Source: an uncultured Flavobacteriaceae bacterium (GTDB taxonomy: Bacteria; Bacteroidota; Bacteroidia; Flavobacteriales; Flavobacteriaceae). From it: a DNA stretch of 64,000 nucleotides. Under the pieces are notes generated by a model. That model was given only the letters and a program-made list of their open reading frames with translations. It did not search any database and had not been told where the DNA came from. Positions 7,807 through 15,497 of this stretch are shown here, one piece after another. The stretch is from positions 124,001 through 188,000 of the forward strand of contig CANNAC010000003.1 of the NCBI GenBank assembly GCA_947502495.1. Direction: 5' to 3'. The number at the start of each line of letters is the position of its first letter. The stretch's first letter is position 1. The translations under genes were made by a program, and so were the position numbers.

Positions 7807-10677
7807 ATGAAAAAGAACTTTACATTATCAATTATGTGTTTTTTTATGGTTGTATCCATTTTCGCTCAAGATCGAAGATGTGCTGCCATGGAAAACTTGG
7901 AATATAGAAAACAATTGGATCCACAATTGGAACAGCGAATGACGGAAATAGAAAATTTCACGCAAGCAAAAATCCAAGCATTAGAAAATAATAGCAGTGC
8001 ATATCGAGTAGATGGAAGTATAATTACCATACCGGTAGTTGTGCATGTATTGTATAGAAATAGTACAGAAAATATTAGTCTAGCCCAAATACAGTCGCAA
8101 TTAGATGTTTTAAATGAAGATTTTAGACGTACCAATCCGGATGCAGATAATAGTTGGTCGCAGGCGGCAGATACACAAATAGAATTTTGTTTATCTACAG
8201 TAGATCCAAATGGAAATGCTACAACGGGTATTACTAGAAAATCTACTACGCGTCAAGATTGGAATGCGAATGATGATGCAAAACGTTCTTCTAGTGGTGG
8301 AATTGATCCTTGGAACACTGCCGAATATCTTAACATGTGGGTGGTGCCAAAAATGACAACTACTTCTGGCGGACAAACAATTAATCTTTTAGGGTATGCG
8401 CAATTCCCAGGAGGTTCTGCAGCAACCGATGGGATTATTATGATTTATAACGCTTTTGGTAGAACAGGAGCGGTTACTGCTCCTTTTGATGGAGGAAGAA
8501 CTACAACACATGAAATAGGACACTACTTTAATTTACGTCACATTTGGGGAGATTCTAACTGTGGAAATGATTTTGTAAGTGATACACCAACACATCAAAC
8601 CTCTAATAGTGGTTGTCCAATCGGACAAACTTCTTGTTCTTCTACAGATATGCCACAAAATTATATGGATTATACCAATGACTCGTGTATGAACTTATTT
8701 ACACAAGGACAAAAAACAAGAATGCGTGCTGTTTTAGAAGCTGGAGGCGCAAGACGTACTTTAGCATTATCAGATAAATGTGGCGCAGTAGCTGCACCAA
8801 CTTGTACAGATGGTATTCAAAACGGAACCGAAACTGGAGTAGATTGTGGTGGATCATGTACACCATGCCAAACAGGAACTCAATATTGCGATTCGCAAGG
8901 AAACAATGCAAATGATGAGTATATTTCTAGAGTACAAGTAGGTACTATTAACAATGCTTCTGGAGCACAATTATATAGCGATTTCACAAGTGTTTCTACT
9001 AATTTAGATACCGGTGCTAGTTATACATTAACAGTAACGCCAGCATGGACAGGTTCTACATACAGCGAAGGATATGCTGCTTGGATAGATTATAACGACG
9101 ATGGTGATTTTACAGATGCTGGAGAGCAAATATTTTCTTTAGCGGCATCTACAGTAACTTCTGCAAGTGGTTCATTTACAGTGCCAACAGGAACAGCAAG
9201 TGGAGATAAAAGATTGCGTGTTTCTATGAAATATAATGGTGTACCAACATCTTGTGAAGCTTTTTCTTATGGAGAAGTAGAAGATTATACCGTAAATATT
9301 TCTGCAGGAGTAGCAGATACCGTGAAGCCAGTGATTACCTTGACAGGAAGCGCAACTATTAATTTAACTGTGGGCGATACCTACAATGAGTTAGGAGCAA
9401 CGGCTACAGATAATATAGATGGAAACTTAACTTCTAGCATCGTGACTACAGGAACTGTAAATACAAATACCGCAGGTACCTATACCAGAAACTATAATGT
9501 TAGTGATGCTGCAGGTAATGCTGCAAATCAAGTGTCTAGATCTATAGTGGTAAGTCCGGCAAGTACGACTGGATGTTCTGGAGCAATTACCGCTTTCCCG
9601 TATAACGAAGGTTTTGAATCTAGTTTTGGCGCTTGGACACAAGCAAGTGGAGATGATTTTAATTGGACAAGACAATCCGGAGCTACACCTTCAAGTAACA
9701 CTGGACCATCTAGTGCATCTGCAGGTTCTCAATATATTTTTATGGAGTCTTCTTCACCTAACTACTCTGCAAAGAGAGCGATTTTAAATTCTCCTTGTTT
9801 TGATTTAAATGGAGAATCTCAAGCTACATTCGAGTTTGCATACCATATGTACGGTACAACTGCAATGGGAAGCTTAGCTGTAGAAGCAAGTAGTAATAAT
9901 GGAAGTTCTTGGACAAATGTTTGGAGTGTATCTGGAAATCAAGGAAATGCTTGGGCAACGGCATCTGTAGATTTATCTGCGTATGTTGGAGGAACAGTGC
10001 AATTACGTTTTAATGGTATTACAGGAACCACGTGGCAAGGAGATATGGCGGTAGATGCTGTAAGCTTATCTACATCAGGTGGGTCAACAGGTACTAGTAC
10101 AGATGTTACATTATCTATTACTTTTGATAATTATCCAGAAGAAACATCTTGGACAATCACAGATGGTTCTAATAGTGTGGTAGCATCCGGAGGAACGTAC
10201 GGAAATCAAGCAGATGGTTCTACATTAAATATTAGTGAAACACTACCTGCAGGATGTTATTCCTTTACAATTAGTGATGTTTATGGAGACGGTATTTGCT
10301 GTTCTTACGGAAACGGATCCTATTCTTTAACCGATGGAGGAAACGTACTAGTAAGCGGAAGTTCTTTTACTAGCTCAGCTACAACAGCCTTTTGTGTTGG
10401 TGGGGCATCTAGCGCTACTTACAGTTATGCTGCGAGTACCGTAGAGACTTTAGATAATCAATTTAAAGTGTATCCTAACCCAGTGAAACAAACGCTTAAC
10501 ATAAGCCTAATCGGATTAGAAGCACAACGTTTCGAAGTTAAAAATCTATTAGGACAAACCGTACTTCAAGGTAGGTATACCAATAGCATTAATGTTGCTA
10601 AATTACAAGAAGGTATGTATGTTTTACAATTGCATATTGGAGAGAAAACAAAAATTAAAAAGTTTATAAAACATTAA
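7807..10677 (+). CDS. Secreted M43-type zinc metalloprotease with GEVED, DUF5011-like, MAM-like and T9SS sorting domains
   Basis: A 956-residue T9SS cargo. It has a signal peptide (ends IFAQ) and a pappalysin/cytophagalysin-type (M43) catalytic domain. That domain carries HEIGHYFNLRH (HExxHxxGxxH-like zinc site near residue 237) and a Met-turn in QNYMDYTNDSCM. A Cys-rich linker follows, then a GEVED domain (GEVEDYTVNIS), a DUF5011-like Ig repeat (DNIDGNLTSSIV, AGTYTRNYNVSDAAGN) and a MAM-like beta-sandwich (SPNYSAKRAILNSPCFDL). The C-terminal type A sorting domain starts VYPNPVKQTLNISL and ends in a basic KFIKH tail. It probably degrades extracellular protein. A terminator follows at 10707-10735; the gene is monocistronic. 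Confidence 0.9.
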   Translation: MKKNFTLSIMCFFMVVSIFAQDRRCAAMENLEYRKQLDPQLEQRMTEIENFTQAKIQALENNSSAYRVDGSIITIPVVVHVLYRNSTENISLAQIQSQLDVLNEDFRRTNPDADNSWSQAADTQIEFCLSTVDPNGNATTGITRKSTTRQDWNANDDAKRSSSGGIDPWNTAEYLNMWVVPKMTTTSGGQTINLLGYAQFPGGSAATDGIIMIYNAFGRTGAVTAPFDGGRTTTHEIGHYFNLRHIWGDSNCGNDFVSDTPTHQTSNSGCPIGQTSCSSTDMPQNYMDYTNDSCMNLFTQGQKTRMRAVLEAGGARRTLALSDKCGAVAAPTCTDGIQNGTETGVDCGGSCTPCQTGTQYCDSQGNNANDEYISRVQVGTINNASGAQLYSDFTSVSTNLDTGASYTLTVTPAWTGSTYSEGYAAWIDYNDDGDFTDAGEQIFSLAASTVTSASGSFTVPTGTASGDKRLRVSMKYNGVPTSCEAFSYGEVEDYTVNISAGVADTVKPVITLTGSATINLTVGDTYNELGATATDNIDGNLTSSIVTTGTVNTNTAGTYTRNYNVSDAAGNAANQVSRSIVVSPASTTGCSGAITAFPYNEGFESSFGAWTQASGDDFNWTRQSGATPSSNTGPSSASAGSQYIFMESSSPNYSAKRAILNSPCFDLNGESQATFEFAYHMYGTTAMGSLAVEASSNNGSSWTNVWSVSGNQGNAWATASVDLSAYVGGTVQLRFNGITGTTWQGDMAVDAVSLSTSGGSTGTSTDVTLSITFDNYPEETSWTITDGSNSVVASGGTYGNQADGSTLNISETLPAGCYSFTISDVYGDGICCSYGNGSYSLTDGGNVLVSGSSFTSSATTAFCVGGASSATYSYAASTVETLDNQFKVYPNPVKQTLNISLIGLEAQRFEVKNLLGQTVLQGRYTNSINVAKLQEGMYVLQLHIGEKTKIKKFIKH

Positions 10678-10706
10678 TTATTAATCCCCAGAATTAGTTC
10701 TATTTT

Positions 10707-10735
10707 AAAGTCCAGAGTGAAAGCTCTGGGCTTTT
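10707..10735 (+). terminator. Terminator after the metalloprotease gene
   Basis: AAAG-T-CCAGAG (10707-10717) pairs with CTCTGG-G-CTTT (10724-10734) around a six-base loop, followed by a T-run. It is placed 30 bp past the stop codon. Confidence 0.85.
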
Positions 10736-10901
10736 TTATTTCTACTTTTTAAAGAAAAGTATCTTCAAGGAATAGAAGATTTTCTTATTTATAATTTGTG
10801 TTTTTATGTTTTTGGGCAAATTTTTTTGAAGAAAAAAACCAAGCTTTCGGCAGTCGCTCTCTGCGAGGAGCTTCAACAAAGCCTCTATCCTTTTTGCGAT
10901 A

Positions 10902-11615
10902 CTAAATATGAATAATCTCGTTATCCTGAAGCAAATCATCTCCACGAAGTCTTAAGAAGATTTGTGCCACTGCAATGGTATCCTTTTCACAGTAAACAAT
11001 AATTCTATCTATTTCTTTTTCCTGGTAATATACGCGGTATACCTCACTGCCGTCAATATCATCTTTGGGAGAAGGGATTCCCAAAACATTGGTTAATAGT
11101 TTTAACGAAGTATAGGTTTTATAGTCGCCAAATTTCCAGAGTTCTAAGGTGTCTAGATGTGGTACTTCCCATGGTTTTTTACCAAATAAATTTAGTTTGT
11201 ATGGTAGCTCGATATGATGAATAATCATACGTCTAGCGATGTACGGAAAGTCAAACTCCTTCCCATTATGCGCACAAAGCAGATGTTTGTTTTGGCTAAA
11301 ATGGGAAAGTATTAAGTTTTTAAAATCTTTTAAAAGTTTGGGTTCTTCGCCATAAAAAGAGGTAACTCTAAAAGTTCTTACGTCATTTGTTATAGAAAAA
11401 TAGCCCACCGAAATACATATTATTTTACCAAACTCTGCCCAAATTCCTGCACGATCATAAAATGCTTCGGCAGTAAATTCTTCCTTTCTTTGGTAACGTG
11501 ATTTGGCATCCCAAAGTTCTTGTTTCGTTTTGTCTAGCTCTGAAAATTTTTCCGTTTCCGGAACCGTTTCAATATCTAAAAACAATATGTCTTCCAAGTT
11601 TAGTTTGCTAATCAT
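10902..11615 (-). CDS. Predicted 3'-5' exonuclease (PolB-like DEDDy family)
   Basis: A 237-residue RNase H-fold exonuclease. Motif I is LFLDIET near the N-terminus, motif II is HNGKEFDFPYIARRM in the middle, and motif III is YCEKDTIAV (YxxxD) near the C-terminus, so the four acidic metal ligands and the DEDDy tyrosine are all present. This fits the family of stand-alone exonucleases related to the DNA polymerase B proofreading domain, common in Bacteroidota, with a presumed role in DNA repair or maintenance. It lies 28 bp downstream of a serine hydrolase gene on the same strand, with a short GC-richer repeat (TTCCGCGAAAGCGGTA) in the gap. Confidence 0.85.
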   Translation of the reverse strand: MISKLNLEDILFLDIETVPETEKFSELDKTKQELWDAKSRYQRKEEFTAEAFYDRAGIWAEFGKIICISVGYFSITNDVRTFRVTSFYGEEPKLLKDFKNLILSHFSQNKHLLCAHNGKEFDFPYIARRMIIHHIELPYKLNLFGKKPWEVPHLDTLELWKFGDYKTYTSLKLLTNVLGIPSPKDDIDGSEVYRVYYQEKEIDRIIVYCEKDTIAVAQIFLRLRGDDLLQDNEIIHI

Positions 11616-11643
11616 GTTTTCGTTCCGCGAAAGCGGTATTTTT

Positions 11644-12795
11644 TTAATTATTCAACATCTTATAGGCTTCTTCAATATACAGCGAGATATCATTGGTGTA
11701 CGCTCCAATTCCAGCATCTGGAGATTTCTGGTGTCCTAAACGCACAATAATAACATTGTCTTCTGGTTGCACAATTACATATTGTCCAAGGTGCCCACGC
11801 ATCATGAAAAAGTCTTTTCCGTTTTGGTTTTTAAGCCACCAACCATAACCATATTCTGGGCTAGCAGGAAAACGAGGTTTTAAAGATTTTGCTACAAAAG
11901 TAGAATCTAGTATTTGCTTGCCATTCCATTTTCCATGGTCTTTGTATAGTTTTCCAAAACGCGCAAAGTCTTTCGCATTACTTGCAATACAACAATATGC
12001 TTTTACCAAATTATGATCTTCACTGTCTACTTGCCAAAGCGTAGCGTTTTCACTTTCTAAAGGTTTCCAGAAACTTTCGGTTAAGTAATTATATAATTTT
12101 TTTCCAGTAGCTTTTTCTATAACCATGGCAAGCATTTGGGTGTCGCCACTTGCGTATTTAAAAGCTTTTCCTGGAGCAGTAACTACTTTTAAACCATTCA
12201 TTACTTTTGCTAAGTCATCATCAAAATACGCACGTGTTGTAATCGATAATGGCGAATAATAGGCTTCATCCCAATTGGTTCCAGATGCCATACTACTTAA
12301 ATCACCAACGGTCATTTTTGCTGCTTCACCATCGCAAAATTCAGGTAGAAAGTCGCAAACCGGTTGGTCTAAACTTTTAATATAACCGTCTTTAATTGCT
12401 TTTCCCATTAAGCCAGAAACATAGCTTTTTGCCATAGAAAAGGAATTCGATTTAGAGTCTTTATTGTAACCATCATAATAGTTTTCAAACCAAACGCTAT
12501 CGTTTTTAATAATTACGTATGCGATAGTTTCCCAGTCTTTATTGGCTTTTTGTAAAGATTCTGTTTCTGTTACCGTATTATAGTTTTCATGGTTTGGCCA
12601 AGGTTGTGCTGTACCATTTTCTATAACTTGGTTATCAAATCTTTTATAATCATCTAAAAAAGCTGTGGTATAACCGCGCATGTAAATAGTGCGAACCGCT
12701 TTTATTAGATAATCGGTATCTGTGATGTATAAAACAGCAACAGTTAAACCTATTACGATAATTAAGAATTTAAATATTTTTTTTAAAAATTTCAT
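11644..12795 (-). CDS. Serine hydrolase of the beta-lactamase (class C/PBP-like) family, membrane-anchored
   Basis: A 383-residue protein with an N-terminal membrane segment (about residues 5-25) and a periplasmic beta-lactamase-type domain. The SxxK motif is SMAK near residue 120 (nucleophile Ser and general base Lys) and a YAS stretch (KYASGDTQ) stands where the YxN motif is expected. A late H-x-G-like motif (RGHLGQYV) is also present. This is the pattern of class C-like esterases or D-aminopeptidases, not a proven antibiotic-resistance enzyme. It is probably co-transcribed with the downstream exonuclease. Substrate unknown. Confidence 0.85.
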   Translation of the reverse strand: MKFLKKIFKFLIIVIGLTVAVLYITDTDYLIKAVRTIYMRGYTTAFLDDYKRFDNQVIENGTAQPWPNHENYNTVTETESLQKANKDWETIAYVIIKNDSVWFENYYDGYNKDSKSNSFSMAKSYVSGLMGKAIKDGYIKSLDQPVCDFLPEFCDGEAAKMTVGDLSSMASGTNWDEAYYSPLSITTRAYFDDDLAKVMNGLKVVTAPGKAFKYASGDTQMLAMVIEKATGKKLYNYLTESFWKPLESENATLWQVDSEDHNLVKAYCCIASNAKDFARFGKLYKDHGKWNGKQILDSTFVAKSLKPRFPASPEYGYGWWLKNQNGKDFFMMRGHLGQYVIVQPEDNVIIVRLGHQKSPDAGIGAYTNDISLYIEEAYKMLNN

Positions 12796-12855
12796 AATGC
12801 TTTACAGTTTATAAATATAGAATATTTTCTCTAAAAAAAGAAATATAGATTATTA

Positions 12856-13329
12856 TTAAAAAAGGGTGTGTTGTTTATACGGACTTTCGTGTTCTAGTAG
12901 CCATTGTTTTCGTTGTAATCCGCCAGCATATCCGGTGAGACTACCATCACTGCCAATTACACGATGGCATGGCACGATAATCCAAAGTGGATTTTTACCA
13001 TTGGCATTGGCTACCGCGCGAATTGCTTTAACATCGCCAAGCTGTTGGGATAGTTTAAGGTATGACGTGGTTTTGCCATAAGGAATGTTTAGTAATTCTT
13101 GCCAAACACGTTTTTGAAAATCGGTGCCTTCTGCATTTATCTTAAAGTGGAATTGTTTGCGTTCTCCTTTAAAATATTCTTGAAGTTGTATGACGCATTC
13201 TTCCAGTTCTTGCGGAATGATGTCGGTTACTTTTTCTTCAGAATTTAATACCGTTATGGATGCAATACCATCTACATCACCTATTATTTTGGTGAATCCT
13301 AAAGGGGTTTTGATAATGCATTCTTCCAT
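12856..13329 (-). CDS. ogt: Methylated-DNA--[protein]-cysteine S-methyltransferase
   Basis: A 157-residue protein with the active-site motif IVPCHRVIGSDGSLTGYAGGL, whose Cys takes the methyl group from O6-methylguanine in a one-time suicide reaction. The DNA-binding helix region TDFQKRVWQELLNIPYGKT and the RAVANANGKNP arginine-finger segment are present. The length is normal for the single-domain Ogt/MGMT type without an Ada regulatory domain. It is separated by 2 bp from the upstream CNNM-family gene, so the two form an operon. Confidence 0.95.
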   Translation of the reverse strand: MEECIIKTPLGFTKIIGDVDGIASITVLNSEEKVTDIIPQELEECVIQLQEYFKGERKQFHFKINAEGTDFQKRVWQELLNIPYGKTTSYLKLSQQLGDVKAIRAVANANGKNPLWIIVPCHRVIGSDGSLTGYAGGLQRKQWLLEHESPYKQHTLF

Positions 13330-13331
13330 AG

Positions 13332-14405
13332 TTATTCTGGGTTGTTCTCTTCTATGATGCCTAGTTTTTTAGCGCGGGCTTCCCAGCTTTTTCTTGCAAG
13401 ACTTTGTAGATCACTTACGTTATCGCTTTCGTCCATAATTTCCATCCCTAAAAGGGTTTCTATTACGTCTTCCATGGTTACAATTCCGCTTACGCTACCA
13501 TATTCATCCACCACTAAAGCCATGTGATTTCTAGTTTCTACTAGTTTTTCAAATAGCGTCGGTATTGGTAAGTTTCTTTCTACAATGATGATGTCTCTTT
13601 TTAATTCAACCAACTTTTTAGAACCATTACCTAAAGCCATTTCCTTAAATATTTCGTCTTTTAAAACAAGTCCTTTTATGTTGTCTTCTGTTTCCGAATA
13701 TACTGGGATTCTAGAAAAGCGAAGGTTCATGTTTCTATTAAAAAAGTCTTCTACTGTGGTTTCTTCGTTTTCCGATTTCATCACTGTACGAGGAGTCATT
13801 ACGCTTTTTGCAAAAACCTCTTTAAAGGTTAATAGGTTTTTAATGATTTTACTTTCATTACCTTCAAAAACACCTTCTTCATGTGCCATGTCTGCCATGA
13901 CTAGAAAACCTTCTCTACTTAAAACGCTTCCGTGTCCTTTACCTCCAATTAGTTTTGTGGTTAGTTGCATTAACCAAAGTAAACCAGTCCACTTTAAAGG
14001 AAAAATTAATATATTTAATGCTTTCGTTGTAAAATTCGCTAAGCTTTTCCAGTAGGTTGCACCAATGGTTTTTGGGATGATTTCTGAAGCTACTAATATT
14101 AAAATAGTCATTACTGCAGATACTATAAAAACCCCGTAACCATCTTCACTTCCGTAAAGTCCTTCTGCTTCTTTACCTACTAAAATAGCACCAACTGTGT
14201 GCGCAATAGTGTTTAAGGTTAGAATTGCAATTAGCGGTCTGTCTACGTCTTTTTTGAGTTCTTCTAGATTAGAAGCAAATGCTTTTCCTTCTTGTTTTTT
14301 TAGATTAATAAATGTTGGTGTAACACTTAAAAGAACTGCTTCTAGAATAGAGCATAAAAAGGAGAAAAATATAGATATAACTCCGTAAAATAATAGTAAT
14401 CCCAT
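13332..14405 (-). CDS. CNNM/CorC-type membrane protein (DUF21 plus CBS pair), putative divalent-cation transporter
   Basis: A 357-residue protein. The first ~180 residues hold a DUF21 domain with about four hydrophobic segments (FYGVISIFFSFLCSILEAVL, ASEIIPKTIGATYWKS). A CBS pair follows (MTPRTVMKSENEETTVEDFF, LVVDEYGSVSGIVTMEDVIE). The C-terminal CorC_HlyC domain of longer relatives is missing. DUF21-CBS proteins are linked to magnesium or cobalt efflux; older annotations call them haemolysins, which is not supported here. The gene lies first in a short minus-strand operon with ogt. Confidence 0.88.
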   Translation of the reverse strand: MGLLLFYGVISIFFSFLCSILEAVLLSVTPTFINLKKQEGKAFASNLEELKKDVDRPLIAILTLNTIAHTVGAILVGKEAEGLYGSEDGYGVFIVSAVMTILILVASEIIPKTIGATYWKSLANFTTKALNILIFPLKWTGLLWLMQLTTKLIGGKGHGSVLSREGFLVMADMAHEEGVFEGNESKIIKNLLTFKEVFAKSVMTPRTVMKSENEETTVEDFFNRNMNLRFSRIPVYSETEDNIKGLVLKDEIFKEMALGNGSKKLVELKRDIIIVERNLPIPTLFEKLVETRNHMALVVDEYGSVSGIVTMEDVIETLLGMEIMDESDNVSDLQSLARKSWEARAKKLGIIEENNPE

Positions 14406-14435
14406 GGATAGGTTTTTATTTAATGTAATGCGAAT

Positions 14436-15425
14436 TTACGATATTAATTTTACAACATCCTTAGCAAAGTAGCTAGCAATGATATCTGCTCCAGCACGTT
14501 TAATGGCTGTAATTTGCTCCATCATAACGGCATCGTGGTCTAACCATCCTTTTTCTGCAGCTGCTTTAAGCATCGCATATTCTCCAGAAACTTGATATAC
14601 AGCAACAGGAACATCTACTTCATTTTTAATTTCGCGGACAATATCTAAATAGCATAAACCTGGTTTTACCATCACGATATCTGCACCTTCGTCAATATCC
14701 ATTTCGGTTTCACGAATCGCTTCAAAACGATTTGCATAATCCATTTGATACGATTTTTTGTCCTTCGGAATATCTTGTGCATCTACAGGAGCAGAGTCTA
14801 AAGCATCGCGAAAAGGACCATAAAAAGCAGAAGCATATTTAGCAGAATAACTCATGATTCCGGCATCGGTATAACCTTCATCTTCAAAGGCTTCACGAAT
14901 AGATAAAATACGACCATCCATCATATCGCTTGGCGCCACAAAATCGGCTCCAGCTTCTATATGAGAAACGCTCATTTCTGTTAATACATCTACACTTTCG
15001 TCGTTAATTACTTTACCGTCTTCAATAATACCATCGTGACCATAAATAGAATACGGATCAAGGGCTACATCTGTCATTACTAACATCTGCGGACAAGCAT
15101 TCTTAACCGTTTTTATAGCACGTTGCATTAATCCGTTAGGATTTACAGCTTCTGTACCTTTATTGTCTTTTAAATTATCTGGTACTTTTACAAATAGTAA
15201 CACCGATTTTAAACCTAGTTTCCAAAGTTCTTTTACTTCGGCTTGTAGTAAATCTAAACTGTAACGATAGTAATTTGGCATCGATGCAATTTCTTCTTTA
15301 ATACCTTTTCCTTCCACTACAAAAAGTGGTACTAAAAAGTCGTTTGGTGAAATAATGGTTTCTCTAACTAAGCTTCTAATCGCTTCGTTGGTTCTTAATC
15401 TTCTATTTCTTTTAATTGGATACAT
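14436..15425 (-). CDS. hemB: Delta-aminolevulinic acid dehydratase (porphobilinogen synthase)
   Basis: A 329-residue cytosolic enzyme that condenses two 5-aminolevulinate molecules to porphobilinogen. The Schiff-base lysine lies in IVMVKPGLCYLD and the second active-site lysine in SYSAKYASAFYGPFRDA. The metal region reads DVALDPYSIYGHDG, lacking the Cys triad of zinc enzymes, so this is the magnesium-type class. I place the start at 15425 (MYPIKRNRRLR): the frame stays open 19 codons further, but those residues are outside the family. The divergent helicase gene starts 72 bp away. Separated from the rest of the hem cluster by the helicase and ychJ-like genes. Confidence 0.95.
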   Translation of the reverse strand: MYPIKRNRRLRTNEAIRSLVRETIISPNDFLVPLFVVEGKGIKEEIASMPNYYRYSLDLLQAEVKELWKLGLKSVLLFVKVPDNLKDNKGTEAVNPNGLMQRAIKTVKNACPQMLVMTDVALDPYSIYGHDGIIEDGKVINDESVDVLTEMSVSHIEAGADFVAPSDMMDGRILSIREAFEDEGYTDAGIMSYSAKYASAFYGPFRDALDSAPVDAQDIPKDKKSYQMDYANRFEAIRETEMDIDEGADIVMVKPGLCYLDIVREIKNEVDVPVAVYQVSGEYAMLKAAAEKGWLDHDAVMMEQITAIKRAGADIIASYFAKDVVKLIS

Positions 15426-15497
15426 AATTTTTGTGTGAAATTCGAGATAATGTTTACTTTTATCAGATACAAAGTTAATCAATAATCCTTATTTGTA

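Noticed and set aside
11644-12795. Antibiotic-resistance beta-lactamase
   Set aside because: SxxK is present but YxN is only approximate, and the protein is membrane-anchored and housekeeping-like; class C-like hydrolase is as far as the sequence goes.
13585-14055. 156-codon plus-strand frame inside the CNNM-family gene
   Set aside because: It is antisense to a well-supported gene (DUF21/CBS), has no recognisable domain and no promoter; a shadow frame.
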